DNA of 64,000 nucleotides from an uncultured Erysipelotrichaceae bacterium (GCA_902777015.1 CACYSA010000002.1:56656-120655); one strand, 5' to 3'. Numbered from the stretch's first letter, positions 42,966 to 52,696 are shown. Translations and numbers: made by a program. Notes: a model not told the origin generated them from the sequence alone.

Positions 42966-43969
42966 AAAGAAAAATAACATTATTTGAAGGCGATGGTATT
43001 GGTCCAGAAATAACAGCTCAATTAAAAAGAGTGTTTGAAGCCCTAAAATTAGACTTTGAATATGAAGAATTTCTAATTGGCCAAAGAGCGTATGAAAAGT
43101 ATGGTGTACTCATTCCAGAAGAAGCCATTGAATCCATTAAAAGAAACAAAATTGCTATTAAAGCGCCCGTAACCACTCCGATTGGAACAGGATTTAAAAG
43201 CGTTAATGTCCAATTAAGATTATTATTTGATTTATATGTTAATTTTAGACCTGCTAAAACAATGCATGGTGTTCCTTCTAAATATGACAACGTTGATATT
43301 GTGACATTTAGAGAGAATACAGAAGATTTATATGTTGGCGATGAATACGAAATCGAAGATGGATATGTCGCTAAAAAGATAATTACCAAGAAATGTAGCG
43401 AAAGAATTATTAGATATGCCTTTGAATATGCTAAAAAGAACAATAGAAAAAAAGTTACTTGTATCCATAAGGCCAATATTTTAAAAAAGAGCGATGGATT
43501 ATTCTTGAAAACATTTAATGAAATGAAAGAAGAATACCCTAATATCATTGCTGATAACAAGATTATAGACAACGCGTGTATGCAATTAGTAACAAATCCA
43601 AGCCAATTTGATTGCATTGTCGCTCCTAATCTATATGGCGATATAATTACAGACCTAATTGCTGGTCTCGTTGGTGGATTAGGTGTTGCTCCTGCTGCAA
43701 ACATTGGAGAAGATGTCGCTATATTTGAAGCAGTTCACGGAAGTGCTCCTGATATTGCTGGCAAGGGCATCGTAAACCCAACTGCTTTATTGTTAAGCGG
43801 AGCATTAATGCTTGATTACATAGGTGAAAATTATAAAGCCTATTTGCTAAGAAAAGCAATAGAAAAGACTATACAAACTAAGTTTAAAACAAAAGATTTA
43901 GGTGGGATGGCTACTACTGAAGAGTTTGTTAATAAAATAGTTAATTTAATTAATCAATCTGTTTTATAG
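42962..43969 (+). CDS. Isocitrate dehydrogenase (NAD-type, IDH/IMDH family)
   Basis: 335 aa. FEGDGIGPEI, FRENTEDLYVG (isocitrate-specific), KANILKKSDGLFL, NLYGDIITDLIAGLVGG and EAVHGSAPDIAGKGIVNPTA are all in place. The short length and ENTEDLY sequence fit NAD-dependent isocitrate dehydrogenase. Produces 2-oxoglutarate, the precursor of glutamate. ATGA overlap with citrate synthase. Confidence 0.92.
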   Translation: MKRKITLFEGDGIGPEITAQLKRVFEALKLDFEYEEFLIGQRAYEKYGVLIPEEAIESIKRNKIAIKAPVTTPIGTGFKSVNVQLRLLFDLYVNFRPAKTMHGVPSKYDNVDIVTFRENTEDLYVGDEYEIEDGYVAKKIITKKCSERIIRYAFEYAKKNNRKKVTCIHKANILKKSDGLFLKTFNEMKEEYPNIIADNKIIDNACMQLVTNPSQFDCIVAPNLYGDIITDLIAGLVGGLGVAPAANIGEDVAIFEAVHGSAPDIAGKGIVNPTALLLSGALMLDYIGENYKAYLLRKAIEKTIQTKFKTKDLGGMATTEEFVNKIVNLINQSVL

Positions 43970-43998
43970 TTGTTATATTTTAAAGTTGAGTAAAGCGT

Positions 43999-44886
43999 AT
44001 GAAAGGTATTATTTTAGCTGGCGGTAGTGGTACACGTCTTTATCCATTAACATTAGTTACGTCAAAACAGCTATTGCCTGTTTATGACAAACCAATGATA
44101 TATTATCCATTATCAGTACTCATGATGGCTGGTATTCGTGATATCTTAATTATATCCACCCCTATTGATACTCCAAGGATGGAACAATTATTAGGAGATG
44201 GTTCTAAGTTTGGCATTAAATTATCTTATAAAGTACAGCCATCACCAGATGGCTTAGCCCAAGCTTTTATTCTTGGCGAAGAATTTATAGGAAATGATGC
44301 TTGCGCGATGATTTTAGGCGATAACATCTTCCATGGCGCCGGCTTAATTAAACATTTAAAGAATTCCGTATTTAGAGCGGAAAAAGAAAACATGGCTACT
44401 ATATATGGCTATTATGTCAATGATCCCGAAAGATTTGGAATTGTTGAATTAGATGAACATTATAATGCTATTTCTATTGAAGAGAAACCGGAGCATCCTA
44501 AATCTAATTATTGCGTAACGGGTTTATATTTTTATCCTAAAGGCGTGAGCGAAATTGCTAAAATAATCCAGCCATCTAAAAGAGGAGAATTAGAAATAAC
44601 CACTCTTAACAATGCTTATCTTCAACAAAAAAGGTTACACGTGACTGCGTTAGGTAGAGGTTATTCTTGGTTAGACACAGGAACACATGAGTCATTAATT
44701 GATGCTGGCGAATATATTAAATCATTAGAAGAACATCAAGGGCTTAAAGTTTGCTGCCCTGAAGAAATTGCGTACATTAATGGTTGGATTAATAAAGAGC
44801 GATTAATAGAAACTGGTAAATTGATGGAAAAAAATCAATACGGCCAACATCTATTAAATGTTGCCAATGGGAAGATTAAATATTAG
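43999..44886 (+). CDS. rfbA: Glucose-1-phosphate thymidylyltransferase
   Basis: 295 aa. [20 protein letters not shown] with [17 protein letters not shown] is the diagnostic RmlA signature; [20 protein letters not shown] and [10 protein letters not shown] follow. Makes dTDP-glucose, first step to dTDP-4-keto-6-deoxy sugars and rhamnose. rfbC is 250 bp downstream, rfbB only at 51070; rfbD is absent from the window. Confidence 0.96.
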   Translation: MKGIILAGGSGTRLYPLTLVTSKQLLPVYDKPMIYYPLSVLMMAGIRDILIISTPIDTPRMEQLLGDGSKFGIKLSYKVQPSPDGLAQAFILGEEFIGNDACAMILGDNIFHGAGLIKHLKNSVFRAEKENMATIYGYYVNDPERFGIVELDEHYNAISIEEKPEHPKSNYCVTGLYFYPKGVSEIAKIIQPSKRGELEITTLNNAYLQQKRLHVTALGRGYSWLDTGTHESLIDAGEYIKSLEEHQGLKVCCPEEIAYINGWINKERLIETGKLMEKNQYGQHLLNVANGKIKY

Positions 44887-44891
44887 TAATT

Positions 44892-45122
44892 ATGTACTTA
44901 GAATCATTATTTCGCTATCTTAAGAAGAATTATCAAAAAGGAACTATATCACTGACATTTTCTCAGATAGAAGAAATAATGGGCAAAGAATTATGTATAA
45001 GTGCTAAAATGCACGACTCATATTGGAATAATCCAAGAATTAAACGGCTAATGGATAAATATAACATTAGATTTAATTATATAAATACATTTTCTCGACT
45101 AATATATTTTGAAATATTGTAA
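44892..45122 (+). CDS. Small conserved hypothetical (DUF7662-like)
   Basis: 76 aa. The pattern SLFRYLKKNY ... LTFSQIEEIMGKELCISAKM ... YWNNP resembles the DUF7662 group of small proteins (xxYLxxxxxxxxxLSFxxIExILGxxLPxSAxxxxxWWxN). It follows rfbA after 5 bp and precedes rfbC. Function unknown; the gene looks intact. Confidence 0.7.
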   Translation: MYLESLFRYLKKNYQKGTISLTFSQIEEIMGKELCISAKMHDSYWNNPRIKRLMDKYNIRFNYINTFSRLIYFEIL

Positions 45123-45144
45123 TTAACAAAACGAGGACAATGTG

Positions 45145-45717
45145 ATGGAAAAACAAATTGGCAATTTTTTATTTAAAGAAACATCTATTAAAGGCGTTTT
45201 TATTATTGAACCAAAGAAATACGGTGACAACCGTGGTTACTTTATGGAGACATATAAGAAGAAAGACTTTGATGAAGCTGGATTAGTCTATGACTTTATT
45301 CAAGATAATCAATCTAAATCAAAGAAAGGTGTTCTTAGGGGTCTTCATTTTCAAAAACAATATCCTCAAGCTAAATTAGTAAGATGTATTGAAGGTGAAG
45401 TTTTCGATGTTTGTGTTGACTTAAGAAAAGGCTCACCAACATACGGCAAATGGCATGGTGTAGTACTATCTGCAGAAAAAGGCAACCAATTCATGATGCC
45501 TAGAGGATTTGCTCATGGCTTTGTAGTATTAAGTGAAACCGCAACGTTCTGTTATAAAGTAGATGAATTCTATCATCCAGAAGACGAAGGTGGATTAATG
45601 TATAATGATCCAGATATTGGTGTTGATTGGCCAGATGTCGGAGAAATCTTGTTATCAGAAAAAGATAAGAAGAATCTTTCTTTTAAAGAATTGAATAAAC
45701 TCGGACTATTCAAATAG
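45145..45717 (+). CDS. rfbC: dTDP-4-dehydrorhamnose 3,5-epimerase
   Basis: 190 aa cupin-fold enzyme, full length. ATG 45145 chosen over GTG 45142 because GAGG lies 8 nt upstream. Signature elements: IEPKKYGDNRGYFMETYKK, GVLRGLHFQKQYPQAKLVR (catalytic His), and MPRGFAHGFVVLSETATF. Epimerises C3 and C5 of dTDP-4-keto-6-deoxyglucose. Confidence 0.95.
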   Translation: MEKQIGNFLFKETSIKGVFIIEPKKYGDNRGYFMETYKKKDFDEAGLVYDFIQDNQSKSKKGVLRGLHFQKQYPQAKLVRCIEGEVFDVCVDLRKGSPTYGKWHGVVLSAEKGNQFMMPRGFAHGFVVLSETATFCYKVDEFYHPEDEGGLMYNDPDIGVDWPDVGEILLSEKDKKNLSFKELNKLGLFK

Positions 45718-45726
45718 GAAAAATTA

Positions 45727-46758
45727 ATGAAAAAGATTTTAGTCACAGGCTCTGCCGGCTTTATAAGCGCATATTTAGTTAAAAGATTATTAGAAGATAA
45801 AGACAATCTTATTATTGGATTAGATAATCTTAATCCTTATTATGATGTATCTTTGAAAGAAGAAAGATTAAGATTAACTAAAAATGAAAGATATATCTTC
45901 TATAAAGGCGATCTAGCGGATAAATCACTCATACATAAATTATTTGATGAATATAAATTTGATATAGTGGTGAACTTAGCCGCGCAAGCGGGGGTTAGAT
46001 ATTCTATCACTAATCCTGATGCCTATATTAATTCTAATATTATTGGTTTCTATAATATCTTAGAAGCATGTAGACATCATCCAGTAGAGCATCTAGTGTA
46101 TGCCTCTAGTTCATCCGTCTATGGTGGCAATAAAAAAGTACCATTTAGTACAGACGATAAAGTAGATAATCCAGTTAGTTTATATGCCGCTACTAAGAAA
46201 TCAAATGAATTATTAGCGCATGCTTATAGCAAACTATATAACATACCATCTACTGGATTAAGATTCTTTACGGTATATGGACCAATGGGTAGACCAGATA
46301 TGGCCTACTTTGGTTTTACTAATAAATTAATTAAAGGCGAAACAATAGAAATCTTTAATTATGGTAATTGTAAAAGAGATTTCACCTATGTTGATGATAT
46401 AGTGGAAGGTATTCTTAGAGTAATGAAAAGACCGCCAGAAAAGAAAACTGGTGAAGATGGTTTACCATTACCACCATATAAGGTATATAACATTGGTAAC
46501 AGTAATCCAGAGAACTTATTAGACTTCGTTCAAATACTATCTGAAGAACTGGTAAGAGCTAAAGTACTACCAGAAGATTATGATTTTGAAGCACATAAAA
46601 AATTAGTACCCATGCAACCAGGTGATGTGCCAGTGACATACGCCGATGTAAGCGATTTAGAAAGAGATTTTGGATACAAGCCAAAAACTTCTTTGAGAGA
46701 AGGATTACGCAAGTTTGCTGAGTGGTATTATGAATATTATATTAAGGGAGAAAAATAA
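45727..46758 (+). CDS. UDP-glucuronate 4-epimerase-like SDR
   Basis: 343 aa extended SDR. LDNLNPYYDVSLKEERL is the UDP-glucuronate epimerase signature; the YxxxK pair is in SLYAATKKSNE. The NAD-binding loop reads GSAGFISAYL, so the third glycine of GxxGxxG is Ser, which may lower NAD affinity. It lies next to UDP-glucose dehydrogenase, which makes its substrate; the product would be UDP-galacturonate. Confidence 0.92.
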   Translation: MKKILVTGSAGFISAYLVKRLLEDKDNLIIGLDNLNPYYDVSLKEERLRLTKNERYIFYKGDLADKSLIHKLFDEYKFDIVVNLAAQAGVRYSITNPDAYINSNIIGFYNILEACRHHPVEHLVYASSSSVYGGNKKVPFSTDDKVDNPVSLYAATKKSNELLAHAYSKLYNIPSTGLRFFTVYGPMGRPDMAYFGFTNKLIKGETIEIFNYGNCKRDFTYVDDIVEGILRVMKRPPEKKTGEDGLPLPPYKVYNIGNSNPENLLDFVQILSEELVRAKVLPEDYDFEAHKKLVPMQPGDVPVTYADVSDLERDFGYKPKTSLREGLRKFAEWYYEYYIKGEK

Positions 46759-46761
46759 TAT

Positions 46762-47964
46762 ATGAAGATAGCAGTAGCAGGTGCAGGTTATGTTGGTTTA
46801 TCAATAGCCACATTATTATCACAAAATCATCACGTTGAATTAGTGGATGTTATCCCTGAAAAGGTAGATAAAGTTAATAACCGTATTTCACCAATTCAAG
46901 ATGATTATATTGAAAAATATTTCAAGGAAAAGAAACTCGATTTAGTGGCAACATTAGACGGCGCTAATGCGTATAAAGATGCTGATTTTATTGTCATCGC
47001 AGCACCTACCAATTATGATCCGGTCAAAAACTTCTTTGATACCAAATATGTTGAACAAGTTATTGAATTAGTGCTATCAGTTAATAAAAACGCTACTATG
47101 GTTATTAAATCAACCATACCAGTTGGTTACACTAAATCAATTAGAGAAAAATATAAAACAAACAATATTTTATTTAGTCCTGAATTTTTGAGAGAGTCTA
47201 AAGCATTAGAAGATAACTTATATCCATCTAGAATTATCGTTGGATGTGAACCCGCTCAAAAAGATAAAGCAGAAATCTTTGCTAATCTATTAAAAGAAGG
47301 TGCTATTAAGAAAGATGTGCCTATTCTATTTATGGGATTAACAGAAGCAGAAGCTGTTAAATTATTTGCTAATACATATTTAGCTTTAAGAGTATCTTAT
47401 TTTAATGAATTAGATACCTATGCTGAATCAAAAGGATTAAATACACAAGATATCATTAATGGTGTTTGTTTAGATCCAAGAATTGGTACGCATTACAATA
47501 ACCCATCATTTGGTTATGGTGGTTATTGTTTGCCAAAAGATACAAAACAATTAAAAGCTAACTTTGAACATGTACCAGAAAACTTAATATCTGCGATTGT
47601 TGAATCTAATAGAACAAGAAAAGACTTTATTGCAGATAGAGTATTACAAATCGCTAACTTTACCGAAGAAACCGCGAATAAGATAGTAGTGGGTGTTTAT
47701 AGATTAACTATGAAATCTAATAGTGATAACTTTAGAGCATCTTCTATTCAAGGTGTTATGAAAAGAATTAAAGCTAAAGGTGTTAAAGTTATCATCTATG
47801 AACCAACATTAGAAGATGGTTCTGAATTCTTTGGTTCTTTAGTAGTTAATAATTTAGAAGAATTTAAGAAACAATCTAACGCGATTATCGCTAATAGATA
47901 TGATAGTTGCTTAGATGATGTAGAAGATAAAGTATATACAAGAGATTTATTTAGAAGAGATTAA
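46762..47964 (+). CDS. ugd: UDP-glucose 6-dehydrogenase
   Basis: 400 aa. NAD-binding [36 protein letters not shown]; catalytic Cys in [15 protein letters not shown] (about 258). Oxidises UDP-glucose to UDP-glucuronate. The short C-terminal domain is typical of Firmicute capsule enzymes. Two bp after the epimerase, so the pair provides acidic sugars to the polymer. Its downstream neighbour is unrelated accessory DNA. Confidence 0.95.
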   Translation: MKIAVAGAGYVGLSIATLLSQNHHVELVDVIPEKVDKVNNRISPIQDDYIEKYFKEKKLDLVATLDGANAYKDADFIVIAAPTNYDPVKNFFDTKYVEQVIELVLSVNKNATMVIKSTIPVGYTKSIREKYKTNNILFSPEFLRESKALEDNLYPSRIIVGCEPAQKDKAEIFANLLKEGAIKKDVPILFMGLTEAEAVKLFANTYLALRVSYFNELDTYAESKGLNTQDIINGVCLDPRIGTHYNNPSFGYGGYCLPKDTKQLKANFEHVPENLISAIVESNRTRKDFIADRVLQIANFTEETANKIVVGVYRLTMKSNSDNFRASSIQGVMKRIKAKGVKVIIYEPTLEDGSEFFGSLVVNNLEEFKKQSNAIIANRYDSCLDDVEDKVYTRDLFRRD

Positions 47965-47986
47965 TCAATCACGACAGGAGATTTGT

Positions 47987-48766
47987 ATGAAAAAAGGATT
48001 TTTGAAGGAAGTAATTTATAGATTAGATTATCTTTATCTTCCGACAAACGTTTTTGAAAACCTCTACAACCATCTTTTTTCGATATTTAATTCCAAATTG
48101 CAAAACATTAGAGCTGATTATGCTGAACCGAATTCTTTGAATAACGATAATCAAGTTCGAGATAGATGCTATTCTATGTCTAGTTTAGACGAAAGAGAAG
48201 TATTAAAAATAAGTAGAAATTGTATTATTTTTGATTTCAAATTGAAACAAGATAATTCAGAGCAATATAATTCGTGGGTAGATAAAGTTATTGAGTATGT
48301 GAATAAGAATAAAAATGCATTTATTATTAAAAGAATTGGGATAAGAAAAAATAATTGCTTTTACATAGAAAACGAATATTTGGACCAGTTAAACGACATT
48401 TTTAATAAAGATTTTTCTTATCACAGTTCGGAAGATATGAATATCTATTCGATGGATAACAGACAAATTTTTGAAAAAGAAAATGCATTCTTGGGTTTCT
48501 ATTCAAAGATAGGGACAGGAATTCTCAGTGAAGAATCACTTGGTGTTAAAAACAAAAAAGCGAATCTGGTACAATTTGATTTCGACTATTATTCGACTAA
48601 TAAAAATTGTATTGAGGAATGTTTAAGCAATCCTTCTAACTTTTTATTACAGGTGCAAAGCATTATCCTCAAGTGCTTTTTAAATATTGTAAATAAAAAT
48701 GCTTTAAAATACATAGATAATAAAAAAGATATGTATGAAAAATATCACGCGATTTTAATAGATTAA
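47987..48766 (+). CDS. TIGR04255-like hypothetical protein
   Basis: 259 aa, soluble. The overall pattern (KEVIYRLDYLYLPTN at the start, IIKRIGIRKNNCFYIENE in the middle, FLLQVQSIILKCFLNIVNKN at the end) resembles the sporadically distributed TIGR04255 family, of unknown function. A good ribosome site (ACAGGAG) lies 8 nt upstream. First gene of an inserted block: more AT-rich codons and no relation to sugar metabolism. The assignment is tentative. Confidence 0.6.
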   Translation: MKKGFLKEVIYRLDYLYLPTNVFENLYNHLFSIFNSKLQNIRADYAEPNSLNNDNQVRDRCYSMSSLDEREVLKISRNCIIFDFKLKQDNSEQYNSWVDKVIEYVNKNKNAFIIKRIGIRKNNCFYIENEYLDQLNDIFNKDFSYHSSEDMNIYSMDNRQIFEKENAFLGFYSKIGTGILSEESLGVKNKKANLVQFDFDYYSTNKNCIEECLSNPSNFLLQVQSIILKCFLNIVNKNALKYIDNKKDMYEKYHAILID

Positions 48767-48767
48767 T

Positions 48768-49007
48768 ATGAATAAAATAATGGATAGTGCACAACTTTAT
48801 AAAACGAACAAAGAAAAGGAAGAATCGATTAATTTTGTCGATTCTTTTCTATATGATTTCGATTTAGACACCAATGTCTTAGAAAACGATAATAGTGATA
48901 ATTTATCATTCGTTTCAGATTGTCCTCAAGAAGTATTCGACTACACAAACAACTACTCTTTATCAAATAGAAGAGTTTTTAATTATGTACGAAAGGTACA
49001 CAAATAA
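48768..49007 (+). CDS. Small acidic hypothetical protein
   Basis: 79 aa, not recognised. Very acidic centre (FLYDFDLDTNVLENDNSDN) and a basic C-terminus (RRVFNYVRKVHK). It starts 1 bp after the preceding stop and ends 23 bp inside the MBL-fold gene, which suggests coupled translation. Could be an inhibitor or adaptor for a neighbour (inference). Confidence 0.6.
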   Translation: MNKIMDSAQLYKTNKEKEESINFVDSFLYDFDLDTNVLENDNSDNLSFVSDCPQEVFDYTNNYSLSNRRVFNYVRKVHK

Positions 49008-49950
49008 TTTAAAATGCTATATTTCTGTTCATGGTTCGTCTGCTGAAGGTGAGTCAATTGTTATTGTGATAAAAGATGACATAGGCAAAATTGTTTTTGT
49101 TGTCGATTCTTTTCAAAACGGTGATATCAATATTCCAAATGATTTTTTGATTAATGATGGCATAAACAAAATTGATTACTTGGTTTGGACACATCCTCAT
49201 GACGATCACACAAAAGGATTAGAAAAATTGCTTGAGCAAAAGGTAGAAAACATTTTAATACCGCTAAGGTTAGATGACTGTGTTTATAATTTAGGAGATT
49301 ATTATAAAAATGTTTATAACGCTATAAGAAAGATTTCTAGTATTGGCTGTGACAATAGAAAAAAATCTTGGACAGTAGTTGAAGAGATTAGTTCTTCTTC
49401 TGTGATAGATGTTGCAAATTATGTTATAAATTTGACTAATCGATGCGAAGTAAAACTTGTAGCTTTTTCTCCAGAATCGCAACGATTAGCGAACATCTCA
49501 AACTCAGCTAATCCTAATTGTAACGATTATTCGATTGCCTTTAATTTAATCATTGGTGATTTCGTAGTGTCGCTAACATCTGATATAGAAAACAATACGA
49601 TACAGTACAGTATAAGGAGAGAAAAGGTATTTGACTATTACCCTAACATTATTAAAATTCCACATCATGGATCTGAAAGCTCGGATGACATTTTGTCTCT
49701 ATTCACATTTTGTAAAGAAAACGAGGACAGTGAACAAATCACCGATTCTTTATTTGGAATAAGCACTTCGATGAGCAAGAACGGGCTTCCGAACCAATCA
49801 ACTCTCAAAAAATACACAGACAAATTAGGGCATGTTTTAAAAATAGATGATTCGATAACAAATAGCGAACTCGCTCGATTGGATTTTGAAATAGATGTCA
49901 AAGCTTCGACGGTTGAAATAATTGGCAATCAGAATTTTATCGAAGTTTAG
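48985..49950 (+). CDS. MBL-fold hydrolase (ComEC-like)
   Basis: 321 aa from ATG 48985; the frame is open to 48895, but the conserved beta strand (CYISVHGSSAEGESIVIVIK) begins just after this start. The metal site HPHDDH is at 70-75, and KIPHHGSESSDD (about 225) is the second site typical of ComEC-type and related MBL enzymes. Probably hydrolyses a nucleic acid or nucleotide phosphoester. Between the TIGR04255-like gene and a ClpP-fold protease, it looks like part of a defence or stress module. Confidence 0.85.
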   Translation: MYERYTNNLKCYISVHGSSAEGESIVIVIKDDIGKIVFVVDSFQNGDINIPNDFLINDGINKIDYLVWTHPHDDHTKGLEKLLEQKVENILIPLRLDDCVYNLGDYYKNVYNAIRKISSIGCDNRKKSWTVVEEISSSSVIDVANYVINLTNRCEVKLVAFSPESQRLANISNSANPNCNDYSIAFNLIIGDFVVSLTSDIENNTIQYSIRREKVFDYYPNIIKIPHHGSESSDDILSLFTFCKENEDSEQITDSLFGISTSMSKNGLPNQSTLKKYTDKLGHVLKIDDSITNSELARLDFEIDVKASTVEIIGNQNFIEV

Positions 49951-50009
49951 AAAAAAAGCATATTTCAATAACAAAACATTTTATAATAGTATTAACTAGG
50001 AGAATTTGA

Positions 50010-50873
50010 ATGAATAACAAAACCATTGATAGCAAAGGTAGAGAAATGGTCCAAAAAGCTTTTTTGTCTTTAGAAAAGTATTTGGATTGTGATTTACTTA
50101 CTATTTGGGGCGACTTAATTGAAGGAACGGAAAACCACATTAAGGATATCGTCGAAAATCTTAAAAAAGATAAAATTAAACATGACAAATTGTTTGTTAT
50201 TTTGACAACAACTGGTGGAAGTTTGACGCCTGTTCAAAAGATTGTTCAAGTGTTTAGACATTTTTACAAAGAAGTTAACTTTATCGTCCCAGATTATGCG
50301 TATAGTGCAGGAACTATACTGTGCATGAGTGGTGATGAAATATACATGAACTATTTTTCTAACCTTGGACCTATCGATCCGCAAGTTTCTACTAAAGATG
50401 GTAAATATGTTTCTGCATTAGGTTACTTAGATAAAATTAGTGAGATGCTAGAAAAAGCAAAGAAAAAAACATTGACTGAAGCAGAGTTTTTGATATTAAA
50501 GGATTTTGATTTGGCAGAATTGCGCTTTTATGAAACTGCAAAGGAATTAGCGGTAGATCTTTTAACGAATTGGCTAACACACTACAAGTTTAAAAATTGG
50601 AACAAACATAGTAATGGTACTCCTGTTACAAACGAAGAAAAAGTTATAAGGGCAAAAGAGATTGCAAAAACTTTAGGAGATAATTCTAGATGGAAATCGC
50701 ACGGAAGACCAATACCTAAAGATGTTTTGGAAAACGAATTAAATCTTAAAGTATGTGATTTTGATGAAGATAAAAAGCTATCAAAACTTATCGATGAATA
50801 TAACAGACTATTAAAAGAATATATTTCAAAGAATAAGTATGGTCGTTTTTATCAAACAAGGAGATTTATATGA
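50010..50873 (+). CDS. ClpP-fold serine protease (SDH_sah family)
   Basis: 287 aa. ClpP/crotonase fold: oxyanion loop TTTGGSLTP (67-74), nucleophile Ser99 in YAYSAGTILCMSGDEI, and NLGPIDPQ at 118-125, matching the SDH_sah (serine dehydrogenase proteinase) family. No membrane segment, so cytoplasmic. AGGAG lies 8 nt before the ATG. Overlaps the 64-aa gene downstream by 4 bp. Substrate unknown. Confidence 0.85.
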   Translation: MNNKTIDSKGREMVQKAFLSLEKYLDCDLLTIWGDLIEGTENHIKDIVENLKKDKIKHDKLFVILTTTGGSLTPVQKIVQVFRHFYKEVNFIVPDYAYSAGTILCMSGDEIYMNYFSNLGPIDPQVSTKDGKYVSALGYLDKISEMLEKAKKKTLTEAEFLILKDFDLAELRFYETAKELAVDLLTNWLTHYKFKNWNKHSNGTPVTNEEKVIRAKEIAKTLGDNSRWKSHGRPIPKDVLENELNLKVCDFDEDKKLSKLIDEYNRLLKEYISKNKYGRFYQTRRFI

Positions 50874-51064
50874 AAAAAAGTAAATCATTAAGTAGTCAAA
50901 TAGAAGAACTTGAAATGCTGTTTGATGATTCTTATTTTAAAGCCCTTTCTAAAGCCCTTTCTAACTATCATTCCATGGTTGAGGCTGGAGTTTTAATTCC
51001 TCGAGGTAATCGTTTAGCTGATAATCCAACTAATTATGTTAGCAATTGTGTGAAGAGAGTATAA
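50870..51064 (+). CDS. Small partner protein of the protease gene
   Basis: 64 aa, not recognised. Predicted helical (SSQIEELEMLFDDSYFKALS), with a Ser/Asn-rich end. ATGA overlap with the protease, and AAGGAG before the start, argue for a real, co-translated gene. It ends 5 bp before rfbB. Confidence 0.65.
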   Translation: MKKSKSLSSQIEELEMLFDDSYFKALSKALSNYHSMVEAGVLIPRGNRLADNPTNYVSNCVKRV

Positions 51065-51069
51065 AACAA

Positions 51070-52101
51070 ATGGTTAAAACGATATTAGTCACAGGTGGAG
51101 CGGGTTTTATTGGTAACTGCTTCTGCAAATTATTATTAAACGAAAGAAAAGACTGGAAAGTGGTGAATGTTGATTCATTAACATACGCCGCTAATCCAAA
51201 TACTATTAAAGAAGAATTAAATAATCCTAACTATAAGTTTTATAAGACTGATATTAGAGATAGAGAAGCAATATATAAGATATTTGAAAGTGAAAAACCA
51301 AATATCGTTGTTAACTTTGCAGCAGAATCTCATGTTGATAGATCTATCTTGGATCCAGAAAGTTTCTTAACCACTAATATTATTGGCACAGAAGTATTAA
51401 TGGATGCTTGTAGAAAATATGGTATAGAAAGATATCATCAAGTATCTACTGATGAAGTATATGGTGATCTTCCATTAGATAGACCAGATTTATTCTTCCA
51501 TGAAGATACTCCGTTACATACATCTTCTCCATATAGCACATCTAAAGCTAGTGCAGACCTTTTAGTATTAGCGTACTACCGTACCTATGGTCTACCAGTA
51601 ACTATATCTAGATGTTCTAATAACTATGGCCCATATCAATTCCCAGAAAAGTTAATACCATTAATGATATATAAAGCTAACCATGACCAAAAACTACCAG
51701 TATATGGTGAAGGTCTTAATGTTAGAGACTGGCTATATGTAGAAGACCACTGTAGAGGTATCCTCGCTGTTATTGAAAAAGGTAGAGTGGGGGAAGTATA
51801 TAACTTAGGTGGTCATAATGAAAGAAATAACTTATATATTGTTAAACGTATATTAAGCGAATTAAATAAACCAGAATCTTTAATTGAACATGTCGCTGAT
51901 AGACATGGTCACGATCAAAGATATGCGATTGATCCACATAAAGCTAATGTCGAATTAGGATGGGATCCGATTACTACATTTGAAGTAGGTATTAAGAAAA
52001 CTATTGAATGGTATTTATCGGATAAAGGTTCTTCTTGGTTAGATGAATGTATGAAACAAAACCAAGAATGGTTAAAGAAAAATTATGATAATAGAAAATA
52101 G
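51070..52101 (+). CDS. rfbB: dTDP-glucose 4,6-dehydratase
   Basis: 343 aa from ATG 51070; the frame extends to 51046 within the preceding gene but TILVTGGAGFIGNCFCKLL begins here. VSTDEVYGDL (catalytic Thr-Asp-Glu), YSTSKASADLLV (YxxxK) and SNNYGPYQFPEKLIPLMI are diagnostic. It belongs with rfbA and rfbC 5-7 kb upstream, from which it is now separated by the inserted block. Confidence 0.96.
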   Translation: MVKTILVTGGAGFIGNCFCKLLLNERKDWKVVNVDSLTYAANPNTIKEELNNPNYKFYKTDIRDREAIYKIFESEKPNIVVNFAAESHVDRSILDPESFLTTNIIGTEVLMDACRKYGIERYHQVSTDEVYGDLPLDRPDLFFHEDTPLHTSSPYSTSKASADLLVLAYYRTYGLPVTISRCSNNYGPYQFPEKLIPLMIYKANHDQKLPVYGEGLNVRDWLYVEDHCRGILAVIEKGRVGEVYNLGGHNERNNLYIVKRILSELNKPESLIEHVADRHGHDQRYAIDPHKANVELGWDPITTFEVGIKKTIEWYLSDKGSSWLDECMKQNQEWLKKNYDNRK

Positions 52102-52228
52102 AAAACAGTAGGTGGCTCGCATTGCTGTATGGGGTATGCGTGATGCTCGCCGAGTATGGTGCTGATTTGATTTGAATAACAAGAAGTATTTGTGGCATAT
52201 AAGTATTAATTATTAGGAATGATTTGCT

Positions 52229-52696
52229 ATGAGTGGGAAGATGTCGTCCAAGAAAAGATTTGAAGTAGAAGAAGCGGGGATTAAGGTCTCTTCTAAATCA
52301 GAAGTTATTGTGGCGCAGAAGCTTTATTATAATGGCTATCGATTTTCTTATGATAAGAAGTATCCTTATAAAGATGTTGATCAGCAATTCCGTTATGACT
52401 TTATGATTTTAAATGCTTCTGATGTCGATGAAGAACATATTAATACCGTTCATCATTTATTTATTGAAGTTAAAGATGATGGCAAAGAATATCTACAAGC
52501 ATTACAAGAGAAAAGAAATATGGTTAATGACCATGATGATGTCCTTCTTGTGGTTACTGATAAAGAAATGGGTTTGTTTTTAGAAAGACTCAAAGAAGCG
52601 ACAGAGTTGTTATCATTAAAAGCTGATTATAAAAGGCTAAAATATGAGAATTCAAATCTTAAGAAATTGTTAAAGAAAAATGGAATTAAGTATTAG
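52229..52696 (+). CDS. PD-(D/E)XK nuclease-like protein
   Basis: 155 aa. SKSEVIVAQKLYYNGYRFSY (conserved Glu), FRYDFMILN (Asp) and LFIEVKDDG (ExK) give the E..D..ExK pattern of small PD-(D/E)XK nucleases. A C-terminal coiled coil (about 120-152: LLSLKADYKRLKYENSNLKK) may dimerise it. The ribosome site is weak (AGGAA). It opens the accessory region after the sugar genes; the 127 bp before it show no clear signal. Confidence 0.72.
   Translation: MSGKMSSKKRFEVEEAGIKVSSKSEVIVAQKLYYNGYRFSYDKKYPYKDVDQQFRYDFMILNASDVDEEHINTVHHLFIEVKDDGKEYLQALQEKRNMVNDHDDVLLVVTDKEMGLFLERLKEATELLSLKADYKRLKYENSNLKKLLKKNGIKY

Noticed and set aside
43018..43704. 228-codon antisense reading frame over isocitrate dehydrogenase
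   Set aside because: Mirror frame of a well-conserved enzyme; no start signals.
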